Assembly: GCA_963691705.1 (NCBI GenBank)
Contig: OY829538.1
Span: forward strand, 75,956,781-76,020,780
Length of the DNA: 64,000 bases
Direction: 5' to 3'
Source of the DNA: Viola odorata
Lineage: Eukaryota; Streptophyta; Magnoliopsida; Malpighiales; Violaceae
Positions 24,108-36,398 of the stretch are shown in pieces; the stretch's first letter is position 1, and every line of letters begins with the position of its first letter. Position numbers and translations under genes: made by a program. The notes beneath the pieces are model-generated. The model saw only the letters and a list, made by a program, of their open reading frames with translations, had not been told where the DNA came from and did not search any database.

Positions 24108-25842
24108 CCCACAACAAAAAATTATCCCACTTGATCTGATAATAAGCAGCAATCTGACAAGGAATGCATTGGGACTTCAAAAGTAGACAAGTTGCTAATA
24201 GAAATCGGACACCTCCATAGTTATATACACAACAGATTTAAGACATGCAAATCAATAACAGGCAGAGTAAGCATAGAGAGGGAAGGCAAATCTAGAATGC
24301 CTCCATAAAGACAAATCTAAAAGAGATTATACCTTCCAATGCTTCTTCATCAGTGACACTGTAGTACTCAGCACGACCTTTCTCTTTCAAAAAGCTGTGC
24401 TCGGGTCCAACTCCTGGGTAATCCAACCTATACAAAACCAGAAATAGTTCAGAACTTAGAGGGAGGGAATATAGTTACAAAAGCACATTATGAGCACTTC
24501 AAAAAATAAGTTCTTACCCTGCGCTGATAGAATGAGGCTCAATTATTTGCCCATCTTCATCTTGTAGCAAATAGCTCATAGCTCCATGCAACACTCCAAC
24601 TTCCCCTTTTGTCAAAGTGGCTGCATGTTTTCCACTGTCCAAGCCTAAACCAGCAGCCTCTACACCAATCAACCTAACATCCCTGTCCTTTACAAAATCC
24701 TCGAAGAGGCCCATTGCATTGGAACCCCCACCAACACAAGCAACAAGAACATCGGGCTTGCCACCCCACTTCTCCAATGCCTGCCTTTTTGTCTCTTCGC
24801 CAATGATCTTATGGAACTCCCGCACCATCATAGGATACGGATGTGGACCAGCAACAGAACCCAAGATATAATGCGTCGTCTCCACATTTGTCACCCAATC
24901 CCTTATAGCTTCAGATGTCGCATCCTTCAATGTAGCTGTCCCAGAATGCACTGGCCTAACCTCTGCCCCCAACAGCCGCATCCTGAAAACATTAAGAGCC
25001 TGCCTCTCCATATCCTGGGCACCCATGTAGATAATACACTGCAAACCAAACCGCGCACAGACTGTAGCAGTGGCCACACCATGTTGCCCAGCCCCAGTTT
25101 CAGCAATGATCCGTTCCTTTCCCAAGCGCTTGGCGAGCAACACTTGACCAATAGCATTGTTGATCTTATGAGCGCCGGTGTGGTTAAGATCCTCCCTTTT
25201 TAGATAAATATGAGGCCCCTCACCATTAGCACGCTTATAATGCTGAGTAAGCCTCTCAGCAAAATAAAGCGGAGTTTCTCTCCCAACATAATCTTTCAAA
25301 ATCCCAGTCAATTCTTTCTGTAGTATTAAGAAAACACCAAATTCATTCCCAGGAAACCAACATTATTAAAAACATATATATATCCAGATGAAAAAGACAT
25401 CCATTCTCAACCAAATTAGACCAGAAACGAAAAGCAAATAGCAGATGAATAAGAAATGAGGGAAAAAAAGATGGGTTTGTACCTGAAACTCAGCATCGTG
25501 TTTGAGCGAATTGAAGGCGGATTCGAGCTCAGTAAGGGCATACATTAGTGTCTCAGGGACGTATTTCCCGCCAAATTTACCGAACCGGCCGAGAGCATCG
25601 GGTCGTTGCCACTGGGTCGGGTCGGAATCCTCATTTGTCTGCTCCTCCATTGCAACAGCAGCTGCCTCTTTGGTTAAGGTGCAAGAAACGGAGAATCTTG
25701 AAGAAGATGATCGGGAAGAAAGCTTGTTGAACTTGAAGGGCAATTGAGAAGAAGAGTAAGGCTTGAGAAGATGAGAAGTGGTGTCGAGAGCTCTGCAATG
25801 GGCGGAGGCAGCGGTGGCGGTTGCGGCGGTAGCAGAAGCCAT
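23242..25842 (-). CDS. TSB: Tryptophan synthase beta chain, plastid
   Basis: Catalyses the last step of tryptophan synthesis, joining indole to serine with PLP, in the plastid stroma with the alpha chain. Exons: 25842-25483, 25317-24518, 24427-24333, 23417-23242, giving 476 residues, close to the usual plant length. Residues 1 to about 65 are an Ala/Ser-rich transit peptide. The body has [13 protein letters not shown], the PLP lysine in HKINNA (K171), the catalytic glutamate in AETGAGQHG (E193), the phosphate-binding GGGSN (316-320), and a C terminus [15 protein letters not shown]. All introns are GT-AG and the frame is intact. It appears functional. The LTR-type insertion lies just beyond its 3' end. 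Confidence 0.95.
24071..24107. repeat. Compound (TA)n(TG)n microsatellite
   Basis: About 10 bp of TA followed by a TG run to 24107, inside the third intron of the tryptophan synthase gene. Confidence 0.9.
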
Positions 25843-26984
25843 TAGGGATTTGGCTTTTTTTATTATTGAAACGGCATGATTTTGGGTTCAAGATTGGTCC
25901 AATTAATTTATACTACTTCTATTTTTTTACTTTTGTTTGGACTAGTCTATTTTTTTCTTTCCCGTGTCCTTCTCAAATTCTTGATGGGAATGAGTGGGTA
26001 GGTGGAGGAGACAGGATTTGATTTTGTGACCGCTGTGTCCTTTCTTTCCGCATTATCTGTGCTGACGTGGCAACTTCAATACCTCTAGAAACTACTAGCC
26101 CCATCTTTTATTTATTTTTCTTGCATATTAATTTAAATACCTCTCTCTTTTTTTACGCGAGTCCACTATTCACACGTCTTCAGAGAAAGTGGTCCGCATC
26201 AAAAAATAATATTATTAAAAAAAATCAATTTTTATCAGAAGGGTCTATGTCAAAAATAAAAAAGTAATTTTATGGTGGAACCGCGTCAGAAAATAATATA
26301 AAAAAATCAAAATTTTCAATATTATTCATACGTCAGAAAATAATATTAAAAAAAATCAGCTTTTTTAAGGTGGGTCTTGATAGAAATAATATAAAAAAAT
26401 AAAAATGGCACAAATAACGAAGACATCAATTACTAACAATCAACGATTTTTAGGCTAAAACGTCAAATAAAAAAGGACGGAGGTAGTACGTGATATGTCC
26501 TGAGATGATTACATCTAATATACCAAATGATTTGTCTTAATGAATTTTTTCCCTTCAAAAAATAAAAAATAAAAAATAGTAGAACCACTCCTTTGGAAAA
26601 AAAATGCTCATGTGTCCATGGGTAAAAATGTCTCAAAAATAATTAATAGAAAATTGATAAATATGGGTTTATTTGATATGAGAATAAATCAAGAATAAAG
26701 GGTAAAACATAAGAGTTAAATTGATTAATTTAAATAAAATATAACATTTGCTTTAGGTGATAAAAGTAACAGTAAAATTTCAGATTTGAATCTCATTTTC
26801 GTCTATAAAAAATAGATATTCTTCTAATAAAGTGAATCACGCAACATGATCTACTTATCTACTAAATATACTTTCCTAAAAAAATTAGTTTTGATTACAT
26901 CTTCTTGGTTTAAATTATCCATCTTTATCTGCAAAAATATCATACTTCTTCTATCCCAATTTTGATAACATCTTCCTAAAAAAC
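25843..26984. other. Upstream of tryptophan synthase: promoter and repeat-rich DNA
   Basis: Positions 25843-25912 should hold the leader. From 25913 to 26486 the ends (CTACTTCTATTTTTTT and a terminal GGACGGAGGTAG followed by TA) resemble a diverged Stowaway-like element. Inside it, imperfect copies of 'cagaaaataatattaaaaaaaatca' occur at about 26197, 26285, 26332 and 26380. The rest, 26490-26984, is AT-rich with nothing recognised. Confidence 0.4.
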
Positions 26985-27845
26985 TGTTTCAAATTTTCTT
27001 GACAAAATCTGAATTTATTTTATTGGGGAATCCACTTGACCTTGATGTGTATATCTCATCATCACAGACGGTAGATATTCCAAACTGTTGGGTCACAAAA
27101 CTAAGATTCCTGTAACACTCATAATCAGACATTCCCCGTTTGATGCCAATAATATCTAGGCGATACCTTGGGGAGATCCTGAACACCCGTCAGGTTGAAA
27201 TCGAAATGGAGATTGTAGTCGATGTTGAACCTGCACTTGGATGGATCATGGATGGCACAGCTACGACATTCTTTGTCAGTGGAATGAGACAATTTAGCTC
27301 TAAGCAATCCTCTCTCTCTTTACGGGAGAGCACACTTTCACCCTCCTTACCAAGCACACTGTTTGTAGCAACAATGTCACCATACACCCTTAGCTTAGCA
27401 GACTTAGCAACCTCAGGGGTTATCACCCAATTTAGAGCTAACTTCTTTAGTGTCACCTCAAAACAGGAGCCTCATTCACTGCATAGCAGATTGCAATCCG
27501 ACCAGAGGTTTCCGATAAGTTCCTTCTTAGATACAGTATTGTGCCTCGAGTCAGGTTCAACAGTGGCAAACCCATCACAACTCCAGGATTCCTTAACGAT
27601 TTCACCGTCGTCTTCATCCTTGAGATCAACGTCGATCGTGAAGGGATCATATGAACTGGCGAACTCTTCTGGGCCACTCAGCACTGGGGAAAAGCCTCCT
27701 GCAGGGAAGTCATCAGCCTTGTCTTTCGCTGGTAGGGATAATGAACCATCCCCTCCTGAGAAAAAGAGATTGTGTCGTGAACTTTGCTACTCAACTTCCT
27801 TTTTTCGTCATTCTTCAATTTCCTTTTGGCAGATGTGAATGTTGA
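26985..27845 (-). pseudogene. Degenerate gene, possibly DUF6598-like
   Basis: One minus-strand frame stays open across about 27684-26989 except for two internal TGA stops, after LLCSE (near 27474) and after ISIST (near 27192). The segment LRVYGDIVATNS...REDC...IPLT resembles the YGxVxxxDS...RDDC...LTG pattern of the DUF6598 family as I remember it, but this is weak. A downstream continuation reads FRISPRYRLDIIGIKRGMS. No start or splice structure could be set. It is either a pseudogene or, less likely, a multi-exon gene whose introns cover the stops. The 232-codon plus-strand frame here is its shadow. Confidence 0.4.
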
Positions 27846-28665
27846 ACAGCTCCGTCATGATCAGTCTCGATTAATCACCTACAACAACTTAGAGGAGAGA
27901 GGAGGTAACAAGGAATGGCAAGATTGATTTATTTCATACTGCAATTGAATATGATAAAATCGGAGGGGAAAACAAAACCAAAATCGAAAATTATGGTGGT
28001 TGCATTTGTCGTACAAGGGACAAGAGCAAGATTCTAAATTTATTCATGGATTGATGAAAAATAGACCAGATCGATTTGATTCCACAGCTTAATTCATACC
28101 AAAAACAAATACCGGAAAACAGAAACAATAATATTAGTAGTCAATTATATAATCAAAATAAGAGTGAAATCTGAGATTAACTGACCTAATCGACGATCGA
28201 TGGACAAGTACAATCCTTAATACGTGGCATTATTGTAATATTTTTAAACTTGTCCAATTATTTTTGTCCGGATAAAATTACAAAATCAATAAAACGTTCC
28301 TAAAAATCGCGATCCCAAACGAGCACAGTTCAGTTCCAGCTGATTAGTAGTAAAAAACAAATAGTACTGTAGAACACAAAGTTCAAAACCCTACTACCGT
28401 TTTCTCAAGCAAGTTCAATCGCAATCGTCAGCTTCTCTCCGCGTTTCCTATTTACCAGTAAATTCATCTTCTCACTCTCTTTCATGCTGCTAATGAACTT
28501 GTTTTGCTTCCGCTTTAGTTTCTCATTCGCTAAGATGCTAGGTTTAAGCAGGATTTCCACTCATAGCTACATTCTTTAATCGGGAAATTCAATTCATCAT
28601 ATACCCTTTTGTGAGTTTGTGATTCTAAGCTTGTCATTCTAACCAATTAGGTTTTGTTCCCCGTA
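27846..28665 (+). promoter_or_regulatory. Upstream region and leader of the DAWDLE-like gene
   Basis: Contains the putative promoter and a pyrimidine-rich leader (28390-28460). An acceptor-like ATTAG at 28646-28650, just before the start, suggests a leader intron. No core promoter box is assigned. Confidence 0.35.
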
Positions 28666-31600
28666 ATGGGGCGTAATGCACCCAATCATTCGAGGAGCAG
28701 CCCTTCTCATCGGCACAGAAGAGAGAGCTCTCCTGTGAGGGAGAAGCGTGCAATGTCACGCTCCCCGTCACCTCCTACGCGACACAGGAGCTCCCAGAAG
28801 GAGAGTGAGAAAAGTTTCGGGAGGCGGGAGGAGAAATCAAGGTCTCCTTCTCCGAGAACAAAGAGGATAAGGAGAGCCCAAATGGAGAGGGAGGTTGAGA
28901 AAGGCGTGGATAAGGATTATGAGAGTGAGCACAGAAAGGTAGATACTGAAAAGGGTGGTCGAAGAGAAAGGGAGAGAGAAGATGAAGAGATTCTTGCCAA
29001 GGGAGGTGGTGGTAAGGGTAGGCGTCGGGAAAGAGATGGGGAGAGAGAGCATGAAAGGGATCAAGTGAGGGGTGGCGGGAGTGAAAAGAATATGCAAAGA
29101 GAAAGAGGTGGAGATAGAGAAAGTGGGGGTGAGAGAAAGGAGAGAAGGTCGGGAAGAGATGAGAGTGAAAGGACTGGACTCAGAGAAAGAGATGGGGATA
29201 GGGAAAATGTGGGTGAGAGAAATGACAGAAAGTTGGGAAGAGATGAAATTGAAAGGAATGTTCAAAGAGCAAGAGGTGGGGATAAAGAACTTGGTCGTGA
29301 GAGTAAGGAGAGAAGGACGGGAAGAGATGAGGGCGGCGGAAAGCCTTCTAGGACAAGAAATGATCGCTCTAATTCTCCTTCAGACCGTCACAATAGGAGT
29401 AGAAGAAGATCACGCTCTCCCCATCCAGCTGATGATGCAAGAGAACGCCATGAGGTGTCTGGTGATATCCACTCCTAATATTTTTACCTGCTTGTCATAT
29501 TATGATGCTATTAAATGTTGTTCATGTGTTGAAAAACAGTGGGACCATGATGCCATTAAAAAATATAAGTTATGAAGTGAATTGAAATAAACTGGGCACA
29601 AATTCTTACCACCAAATAGGAGCTCTAGAGAGGTGGATGTTGCCTGATGTGGCTGTATTGAAAATTTGAATTTGTATTGTCATTGTTTCAGGCCCAGAGA
29701 TTAGCTTTAACCCCTGCATATTATATTGTATATGTCCTTTTTTTCTACAGAACTACAGAACATGTGTTGGAAGTTGCTAACTTCTTTAGTTTTAATTAAG
29801 TGTCTAACGAAATTTCAATCATCTCAGATTGCAAGCCCGAAGGAAGCTGAGCGACGGTGAGCTTCTTGATCATTTTTCTTTTTATCCCTAAGGTTGGACC
29901 TGAATGTTGCTAACTTTGTGGAATGTCCTGTGAAATGCCACCTTTAGAAACACTAATAATAGGTTGAGCATTTTGCTTCATCAATTGGTTGTGAGGATTA
30001 ACAACATAATTGGGGCATATAACTTGAATTTGTGAGCAAAAGTACTAGCAGGTAAATGGTTTCACTTTTATTGACAAAAAAAATGGTTTCACTTTCTGTT
30101 GATCAGTTTTGTGAGGCTGCAAATCAGTCAAGCAGGTCAGGTTATTAAGCAATATGATTTCACTAACATAACTGGGTGAAAACTGTTACCATCACTGCAT
30201 TCTCACTTTTAGCAGATGATAAAGTGGCAGAAGAGGCACAAATCTAGTGTCATTTTACTTTTAGTTTAATTAACTCTTTAGTCATTTATTGACACATTAA
30301 ATAAGATGAGGGCTGTGGCATAATTTTTTTTGGATGTGTTATCAAGAAATACATTTATTTATTTCAAACTTTGGTTAGCTCTGATAATTAGAGATTGCTT
30401 TCTTAACTGGGCAGTAATGGTGATGATGAAGCTGATTCTGTTGCTAGGATGAAGGCTGCGGAGGAGGCTTTGGAAGCAAAGAAGGTATGCAGAACTTTGA
30501 GAGTGTTCTACTACCTGCTTGTTGTTGATAATGTAGGGCAGCATATGGCATTTTCTGGCTTCTGTTGATGTGGTTCTAACTATGTGATTGTTTTGTTTTA
30601 ATTTGCAGCACAAGCCATCATTTGAGCTATCTGGAAAACTTGCTGCAGAAACCAATAAAGTTAGAGGTAGGTGATTTTTTGCTGGTTTTGTCTTCAGACA
30701 GAAAAACTCTAATGCCTTCATCATCTTATAGCATTGTTATTGGGTGAAAATCCCACATTAGTGGTTAATCTCTCTTTCTCTCTCTTGCTCTATCGCATGT
30801 ATACGTGTGTATTTGATGGTAATTTTTGGAGCTATTAATGTCTTTGGATCAGTTTACATGGAAAAAGTTTCGTCACTCGTTTGCTTTGTTTCTGTTTAGT
30901 CGTACTCGTCATATTTTGTTAAATTCCTTGGTGAATCCATGCTCTGACTCTTACTTTGTCTGAAGTGTAGAATTTATAGCAAATCAGATCCAAGATTCTG
31001 TATGCATTGCTTTATATTTTGGGCTATAACTCTATGTATTGATACTTCTAATTATTGGAGGGATTGGCTCAATTTTTAAGCGAAACTGAAATCTTTTGAT
31101 GTAAAAAAAATGGCAAACTGTGTGTTCCTGTGGGCAAATAATTTTGGAAGGACAGCCATCCTGGAAAATCTCAGGTTTAAATGTGGTTAGGGTGACATCG
31201 ATTTATTTACGCTGCAGTTGTATGGCATACATTAGTTGATGTGGCTGAGTTTTATGTTATGTGGAACTGACTAGAATGCTGTCTCGGTGTAATCTCATTA
31301 GGAATATGATAAAATTCATTATAGCAATGAGAGATCTTTGTGGATATCAGTATAGCATAAGATGGTAACTAGAGTATATATATAGCACTTCTTTGGCTTC
31401 TGGCACTGGATTCCATCTCCCCTATTCAATATTTACTTGCGGTAGATTTCTAAATTGTGCTGTATATATTTTCTTGTTGATTGCTTTCTTATTCTGTTGT
31501 GACATCTGCAGAAACATTGATATGGTTCAAGCTCCTTTTACATTGTCATGATTTGAAGGGAAAGGCCATGGAAAACCTTTGCAAATATAGCTTGCATAGC

Positions 31601-34094
31601 TTTCCTTATTCATTTTATTTTTCATTTTCTGCTAACTGGAGTTATTATTTTCTAGGTATTGAGCTGCTGTTCACTGAGCCCCCTGATGCCCGCAAACCTG
31701 AAGTCAGATGGCGACTTTATGTTTTTAAGGGTGGTGAAGCGCTTAATGGTATGTTGGCTAGAAGTATTCTTTGTTTGGCATGTTTGTTCATTTTTTGGAT
31801 GAGATTTCAACCATGGATTAAAGCACCAAATGTCTCTGAACTTATTTTTGTTTCTTTGATCTTTTCTAATTTATGGAGCTTTATATACCTTTATTTTATT
31901 TTTGTTGATCAATCCCTATTAGGAATGGAATTCTGATTTAGAAGAGCTTTTGGTTATCTTTTGACACTTTTCTAACAAGAGTACATTGGTGAACAGAACC
32001 CCTTTACATACATCGTCAAAGCTGTTATCTTTTTGGAAGAGAGAGAAGGGTAGCAGACATTCCTACTGATCACCCATCCTGTAGTAAGCAACATGCTGTC
32101 ATTCAGTTCCGGTATATCTATAATTTGCTGTTTTACTTAATTCATTATGTTTTAGTACTCCCTTTGTTCATTTCTTGTTTCTTGTCTTGTTAGGCAAGTG
32201 GAAAAGGAGAACCCTGATGGAACTTTTACTAAGCAAATAAAGTAAGAATCAGCTGTTGTGTGATATGTGGCTAATTTCATCGACTAAAAAGAAATTCTTG
32301 ATCCCCATGTCTAAAGTTTGCTCTGTTCCCATGGCAGGCCATATGTAATGGATCTAGGAAGCACAAATAAAACATTCATTAATGTAAGCAATATCCCTTG
32401 ATAAGTTACCAGCTATTGAAGTCCTCCTCTCTTCTTTATTCAGTATCCATTTGTTGCTGTAACAGTATCTAAAATCATATTCCTCATTTCCAGGATGACC
32501 CGATTGAACCTCAACGCTATTTTGAACTTTTGGAAAAAGACACGATTAAATTTGGTAATAGTAGGTAGGCCACTAATCATCATGTAACGTTGTTTTTAAT
32601 TGCATGAATTTTGTTTAAAATTGTTTTACAGCTGGGCAAAGTAATGTAGTCGTCCTGCAATTTGCTGCTTCTGGGAATTTGTTGTGTTCATCTCTTCTGG
32701 TATTTATGACTGCTTTTAGTTGGCATGGAAAATCAGTTTTTGGAAGTTGAGTAGCACGCTCTTGTCTTGACTGTAGCAGTTTGGGGCTGTATCTATCTGT
32801 TTTTATTGTGGTCTCTTTGAAACAAATTGATCTGTTTGGAGCTGTATCTGAGGTGCATATCTCTAATGGCTATTATAGATGTGGCGTGGGTGCCTTCCTG
32901 TAGCCTTGTTCTTGTTTATTTCCCTTTTCACCAACTTTTGGTATCTGTTTAGATTTTATGCATTTAAATGTTTCTATAATTTACTGAATTGCGACGGCTT
33001 TCTGTGGCAAAGAGTTATGGAGAATAAAGCAAGACTCCATTGTTTGGCATTTGATTATTCGATAGATTTATGTGTTATGAAGTTGAAAGTATATTTTTTA
33101 TAACAATTTAGTTCTATCACACTGGTAGGCGGTCTTTCTGTTTTGTGATTTGCTATAGAATTTTACTAGGTTTTTCAGTGCTATATGAGGATATGGTTAA
33201 TTGTTGCTGGTTGACTATTAACTGTGATGGGAGTAATTATTTTCCCTCTATTTTCTTCTAGGTTTCTTTGTTCTTTTCCCTTCTCCTCTGCCTTTTGTTT
33301 CTCATGTTCTCCATGCTTGTCTCATGTCCTGTCCTGTCAATGGTCATTCTTGTGGTCGAACAAAAGAAGCTTTCGTATTCTGCTGTTGTCTATTCTGTAA
33401 CATTATCTCATTCTGTGTAAGAATAGTTTACTAGGCGATGTTGAATCATACTACAGTACTGCTCTCTTTTGCTTTTGATTGGAGCAAAGATTTTAAGATA
33501 GTTACTTTGCCCCTTTAGGCTGGTTCTTGTTTGCGTGTAGTAATTGCAATTGCAATTGCAATGAGCTGTATTTCTATGTTGGTCGCAGTATAATTAATGA
33601 GATGAACATTTTAATTGTTTCACCTGGGAAAATGGAAGTATATCGAGGTTGCTCTAAAAATAACGCTGCAGATGCAGAGACAATGGAGACAAACTTCAGT
33701 TCAAAGCTAAACTACAGTTATATATGTCTGCATCGTGTAGAAAGAGGACAGAAACTGCATTAATGTAATGCAATGCAAGAGAACTAGATCTATTAGCTTG
33801 CTTGTTCAGTTTCGTCATTCACCATGCTATTCTGCTCCTCTACTGGATTTCATACTTTGTTCTGGTAGTATAGGTTGTTCTGGTCATTCACATTGCCTTT
33901 TTAGAGATTTCTGCAGTCACCTCAGCTTTATAATGGAAATTTATGATATGTGATTTTATTGTTCATATTTCCTTCATGCGTATGTATTTCTGTATTGCCT
34001 TTCATTGTTATGAGTTTTAAGCGGTTCGATTTGTATTTGTTTCTTTTGCAGCCGAGAATATGTATTATTGCACGAGGGCTCGTCAACATCGTGA
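28666..34094 (+). CDS. DDL: FHA-domain protein DAWDLE (SNIP1 homolog)
   Basis: Nuclear factor that in Arabidopsis binds DCL1 and promotes microRNA and siRNA production. Exons: 28666-29454, 29828-29856, 30415-30484, 30609-30666, 31656-31748, 31997-32111, 32194-32241, 32338-32383, 32494-32564, 34052-34094. Together they encode 453 residues in one frame. Residues 1 to about 265 are Arg/Ser- then Arg/Glu/Asp-rich (RS-like, then repeated RERGGDRE-type segments). The FHA domain fills about 335-450 with phosphothreonine-site residues G360-R361, S376...H379 and N411 in LGSTN. Translation is set at MGRNAPNH, because an upstream ATG in frame is absent. The last intron is about 1.5 kb. All junctions are GT-AG. 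Appears intact. Confidence 0.93.
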
Positions 34095-34377
34095 AGGGCG
34101 CATCATCACTTTGCTTCTCCCTCTTGTTTTTCTATCTTCGGCGTATGGGATTGAGAGGATTAGGAGGATTGAGACATTGTTGTCATGATGTCATGTTGTT
34201 GTATTTTACATCATACTCACAAGTAAAAAAGTTCAACGAAAAGTGTGAATGGCTTTAAAGGATATTTCCCTTACTCAAATAAATATTTTCTAAACTGGAA
34301 ATTAATCAAATTTACAACTCTGGAAATAATTAGAGTGGAGAGTTGTTGTATCCATGTAAAGTTAGGTTTATTATATA

Positions 34378-34649
34378 CTTCCTCCGATCTTTATTAAACG
34401 TCGTTTGAAACTTTGAAGATTGGACACAAAAATTTAAGCAATCATTGGTTGGTTGTTTTTGTTACTAATATACCCTTTGCTTCTCTTTTTATTTACCTAG
34501 GAGTCCAAATCAACATTCAAATTTATTGCTTAAAATGGTAAAAATATAAAAGGAATAATAGGACAACTGTTTTGAGATTTAGTAAAACAACATTCATTTT
34601 GGACCAAGAAGAAAAGGCGAAAATAACATTCAATTCGGATCGGAAGGAC
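34378..34649. mobile_element. Stowaway-like MITE
   Basis: Ends CTTCCTCCGATC and GATCGGAAGGAC are inverted and each is flanked by TA. The element is 272 bp, AT-rich and non-coding. It lies between the DAWDLE-like gene and the inverted-repeat element. Confidence 0.65.
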
Positions 34650-34850
34650 TATAACCTGTGAGTTCCTTTCTAAGGCAGTTTTTCTTATAAAATAAATCAG
34701 TAAGGCAGATTTTAAGATGAGAATTTGGTAATTTGGCATAGGTTGTTTACAACATTTATTACCACATTTAAATTCATTTTGCATTTTCATTATTTTATTA
34801 AAATATTAACTGTCTTGTATTATCACCCAAAAGAAAAATTAATGGAATAA

Positions 34851-36072
34851 GGGCAGAATTCACCCCTACATTTGTACTTTAAGTTAGGATAGACCACTAC
34901 ATTTGTAAGTGGGTCAAATAAACCACTATATTTGTATACTCGGTCAAAATTAACCATTATTACCTAAAATACCCTGGCTCTGTTTGGTTGGTAAAAAATT
35001 ACGCTGACATGGACATTATTTTTTTTTAAACATGACGTGAATTATTGGACCAAATTAATTTCATGCTCATCTCACCCTCTCCAATTTCATCGCCCTCATC
35101 TCACCCTCTCCAATTACATCCGCCACCACCACCGCACGACGACATCAGGCACTTTCAATCATCGTATTCTCTCTCAATCTGCCTTCTCTTCCGCCTTCCA
35201 CGCAGCACCTCCTTCACGATTGTGCGGTGGTCTTCTGTTTCTTTTCCAAGTCTCTGTTGATGCTAGTGGACAAAAAACTTTTGGGTCCTGAGAATGGCCA
35301 GGAGTAGATTGATGTTACATTAGATGGCACTTTCTCTAGTGTGAAAATTTTAAATAAATAAATATAATTAAATTAAATCATCCATAAGGATGTACTGAAC
35401 CGTAGTCAGCAGACAGTACCCATTGCAATTTGAAATTATGTCATGCAAATCTTAAGTCTTGTTAATGTTTTTTGGGTTTCTTTCTTATCTTTGACTGTTC
35501 TTTCTCTTCTTTTTAATGTTTCTATCTTTTGATGATTGTTTTAAAAATTATTAAAAAGAAACAACAAGCAAGCAGTGATTTGTGTGTATCGGTGTTGTGC
35601 TTGAAAACAATACGCAATTGAGGTGTTTGTTAAATTGCTTAAGAGAAAAAATTGTTGTTTTTGATATTGAGAGGGAATACGATGATTGAAAGTGCCTGAT
35701 GTCGCGGTGCGGTGGTGGTGGATGATGTTGCGTAAGGGAGAGAAAAGGATAATAGGTGCAGTGGGGCTGATGTCGCGGTGCGGTGGTGGTGGCGGCAAAT
35801 TGGTGTGGTGGTGGCGGATGTAATTGGAGAGGGTGAGATGAAGGCGATGAAATTAATTTGGCCTAATAATCCATGTCATATTTTGTTTAAAAAAATCCAT
35901 ATCATATGTTCGTGTCAGCGTAATTTTTTACTAACCAAACAGAGCTCAGGGTATTTTAAGTAATAATGGTTAATTTTGACCGAATATACAAATGTAGTGG
36001 TTTATTTGACCCACTTACAAATGTAGTGGTCTATCATAACTTGAAGTACAAATGCAGGGATAAATTATGTCC
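34851..36072. mobile_element. 1.2-kb element with arms of over 300 bp in inverted orientation
   Basis: The left arm starts near 34851 ('cctacatttgtactt') and runs to about 35190. Its inverted copy runs from about 35665 to 36072 ('aagtacaaatgcaggg'). Shared blocks include 'accactacatttgtaagtggg', 'ctctgtttggttggtaaa', 'caccctctccaatt' and 'gccaccaccaccgcac'. The spacer is AT-rich. There is no transposase and no clear target duplication. Best read as a foldback or Mutator-like non-autonomous element. Several small frames here come from the arms. Confidence 0.8.
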
Positions 36073-36341
36073 TTTTTCCAAAATTAATTAATTGTCAAAC
36101 ATCCTTCCAAATCAAAAGTTTTATCATAAAATAAAAAGGAAAAAACTGTCAGGGATGGTAGTTAATTTGGCAACCATAACTTAATTAAGAAATGACACCA
36201 TTTGGAAAGAAAAAGAAGAAGTAAAACACGAATTAAAATGGTCCGGAAAAGAAAACAACCACCCGACACGTCGTTTCCAAAGAAGAACATTCATCTTTCC
36301 TATCCTTTGGTAACTATTTAACTTCCACCAAATTGTCACTA

Positions 36342-36349
36342 TAAATACA
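36342..36349 (+). promoter_or_regulatory. TATA box of the F-box gene
   Basis: TATAAATA at 36342-36349 stands about 50 bp before the ATG at 36399, leaving room for a short purine-rich leader. Confidence 0.6.
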
Positions 36350-36398
36350 AACAAAAAAATAACAGCCTCTTTAAAGAACACAAGAGAATAAAAAAAAA

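Noticed and set aside
27140..27838. 232-codon plus-strand frame
   Set aside because: It is antisense to the degenerate minus-strand gene and has no recognisable domain. The minus frame shows more protein-like patterns.
28837..29265. 142-codon minus-strand frame
   Set aside because: It is the shadow of the Arg/Glu-rich part of the DAWDLE-like exon 1. Low complexity explains the open frame.
35037..35291. Frames in the inverted-repeat element
   Set aside because: They arise from the repeat arms, appear on both strands, and match no protein.
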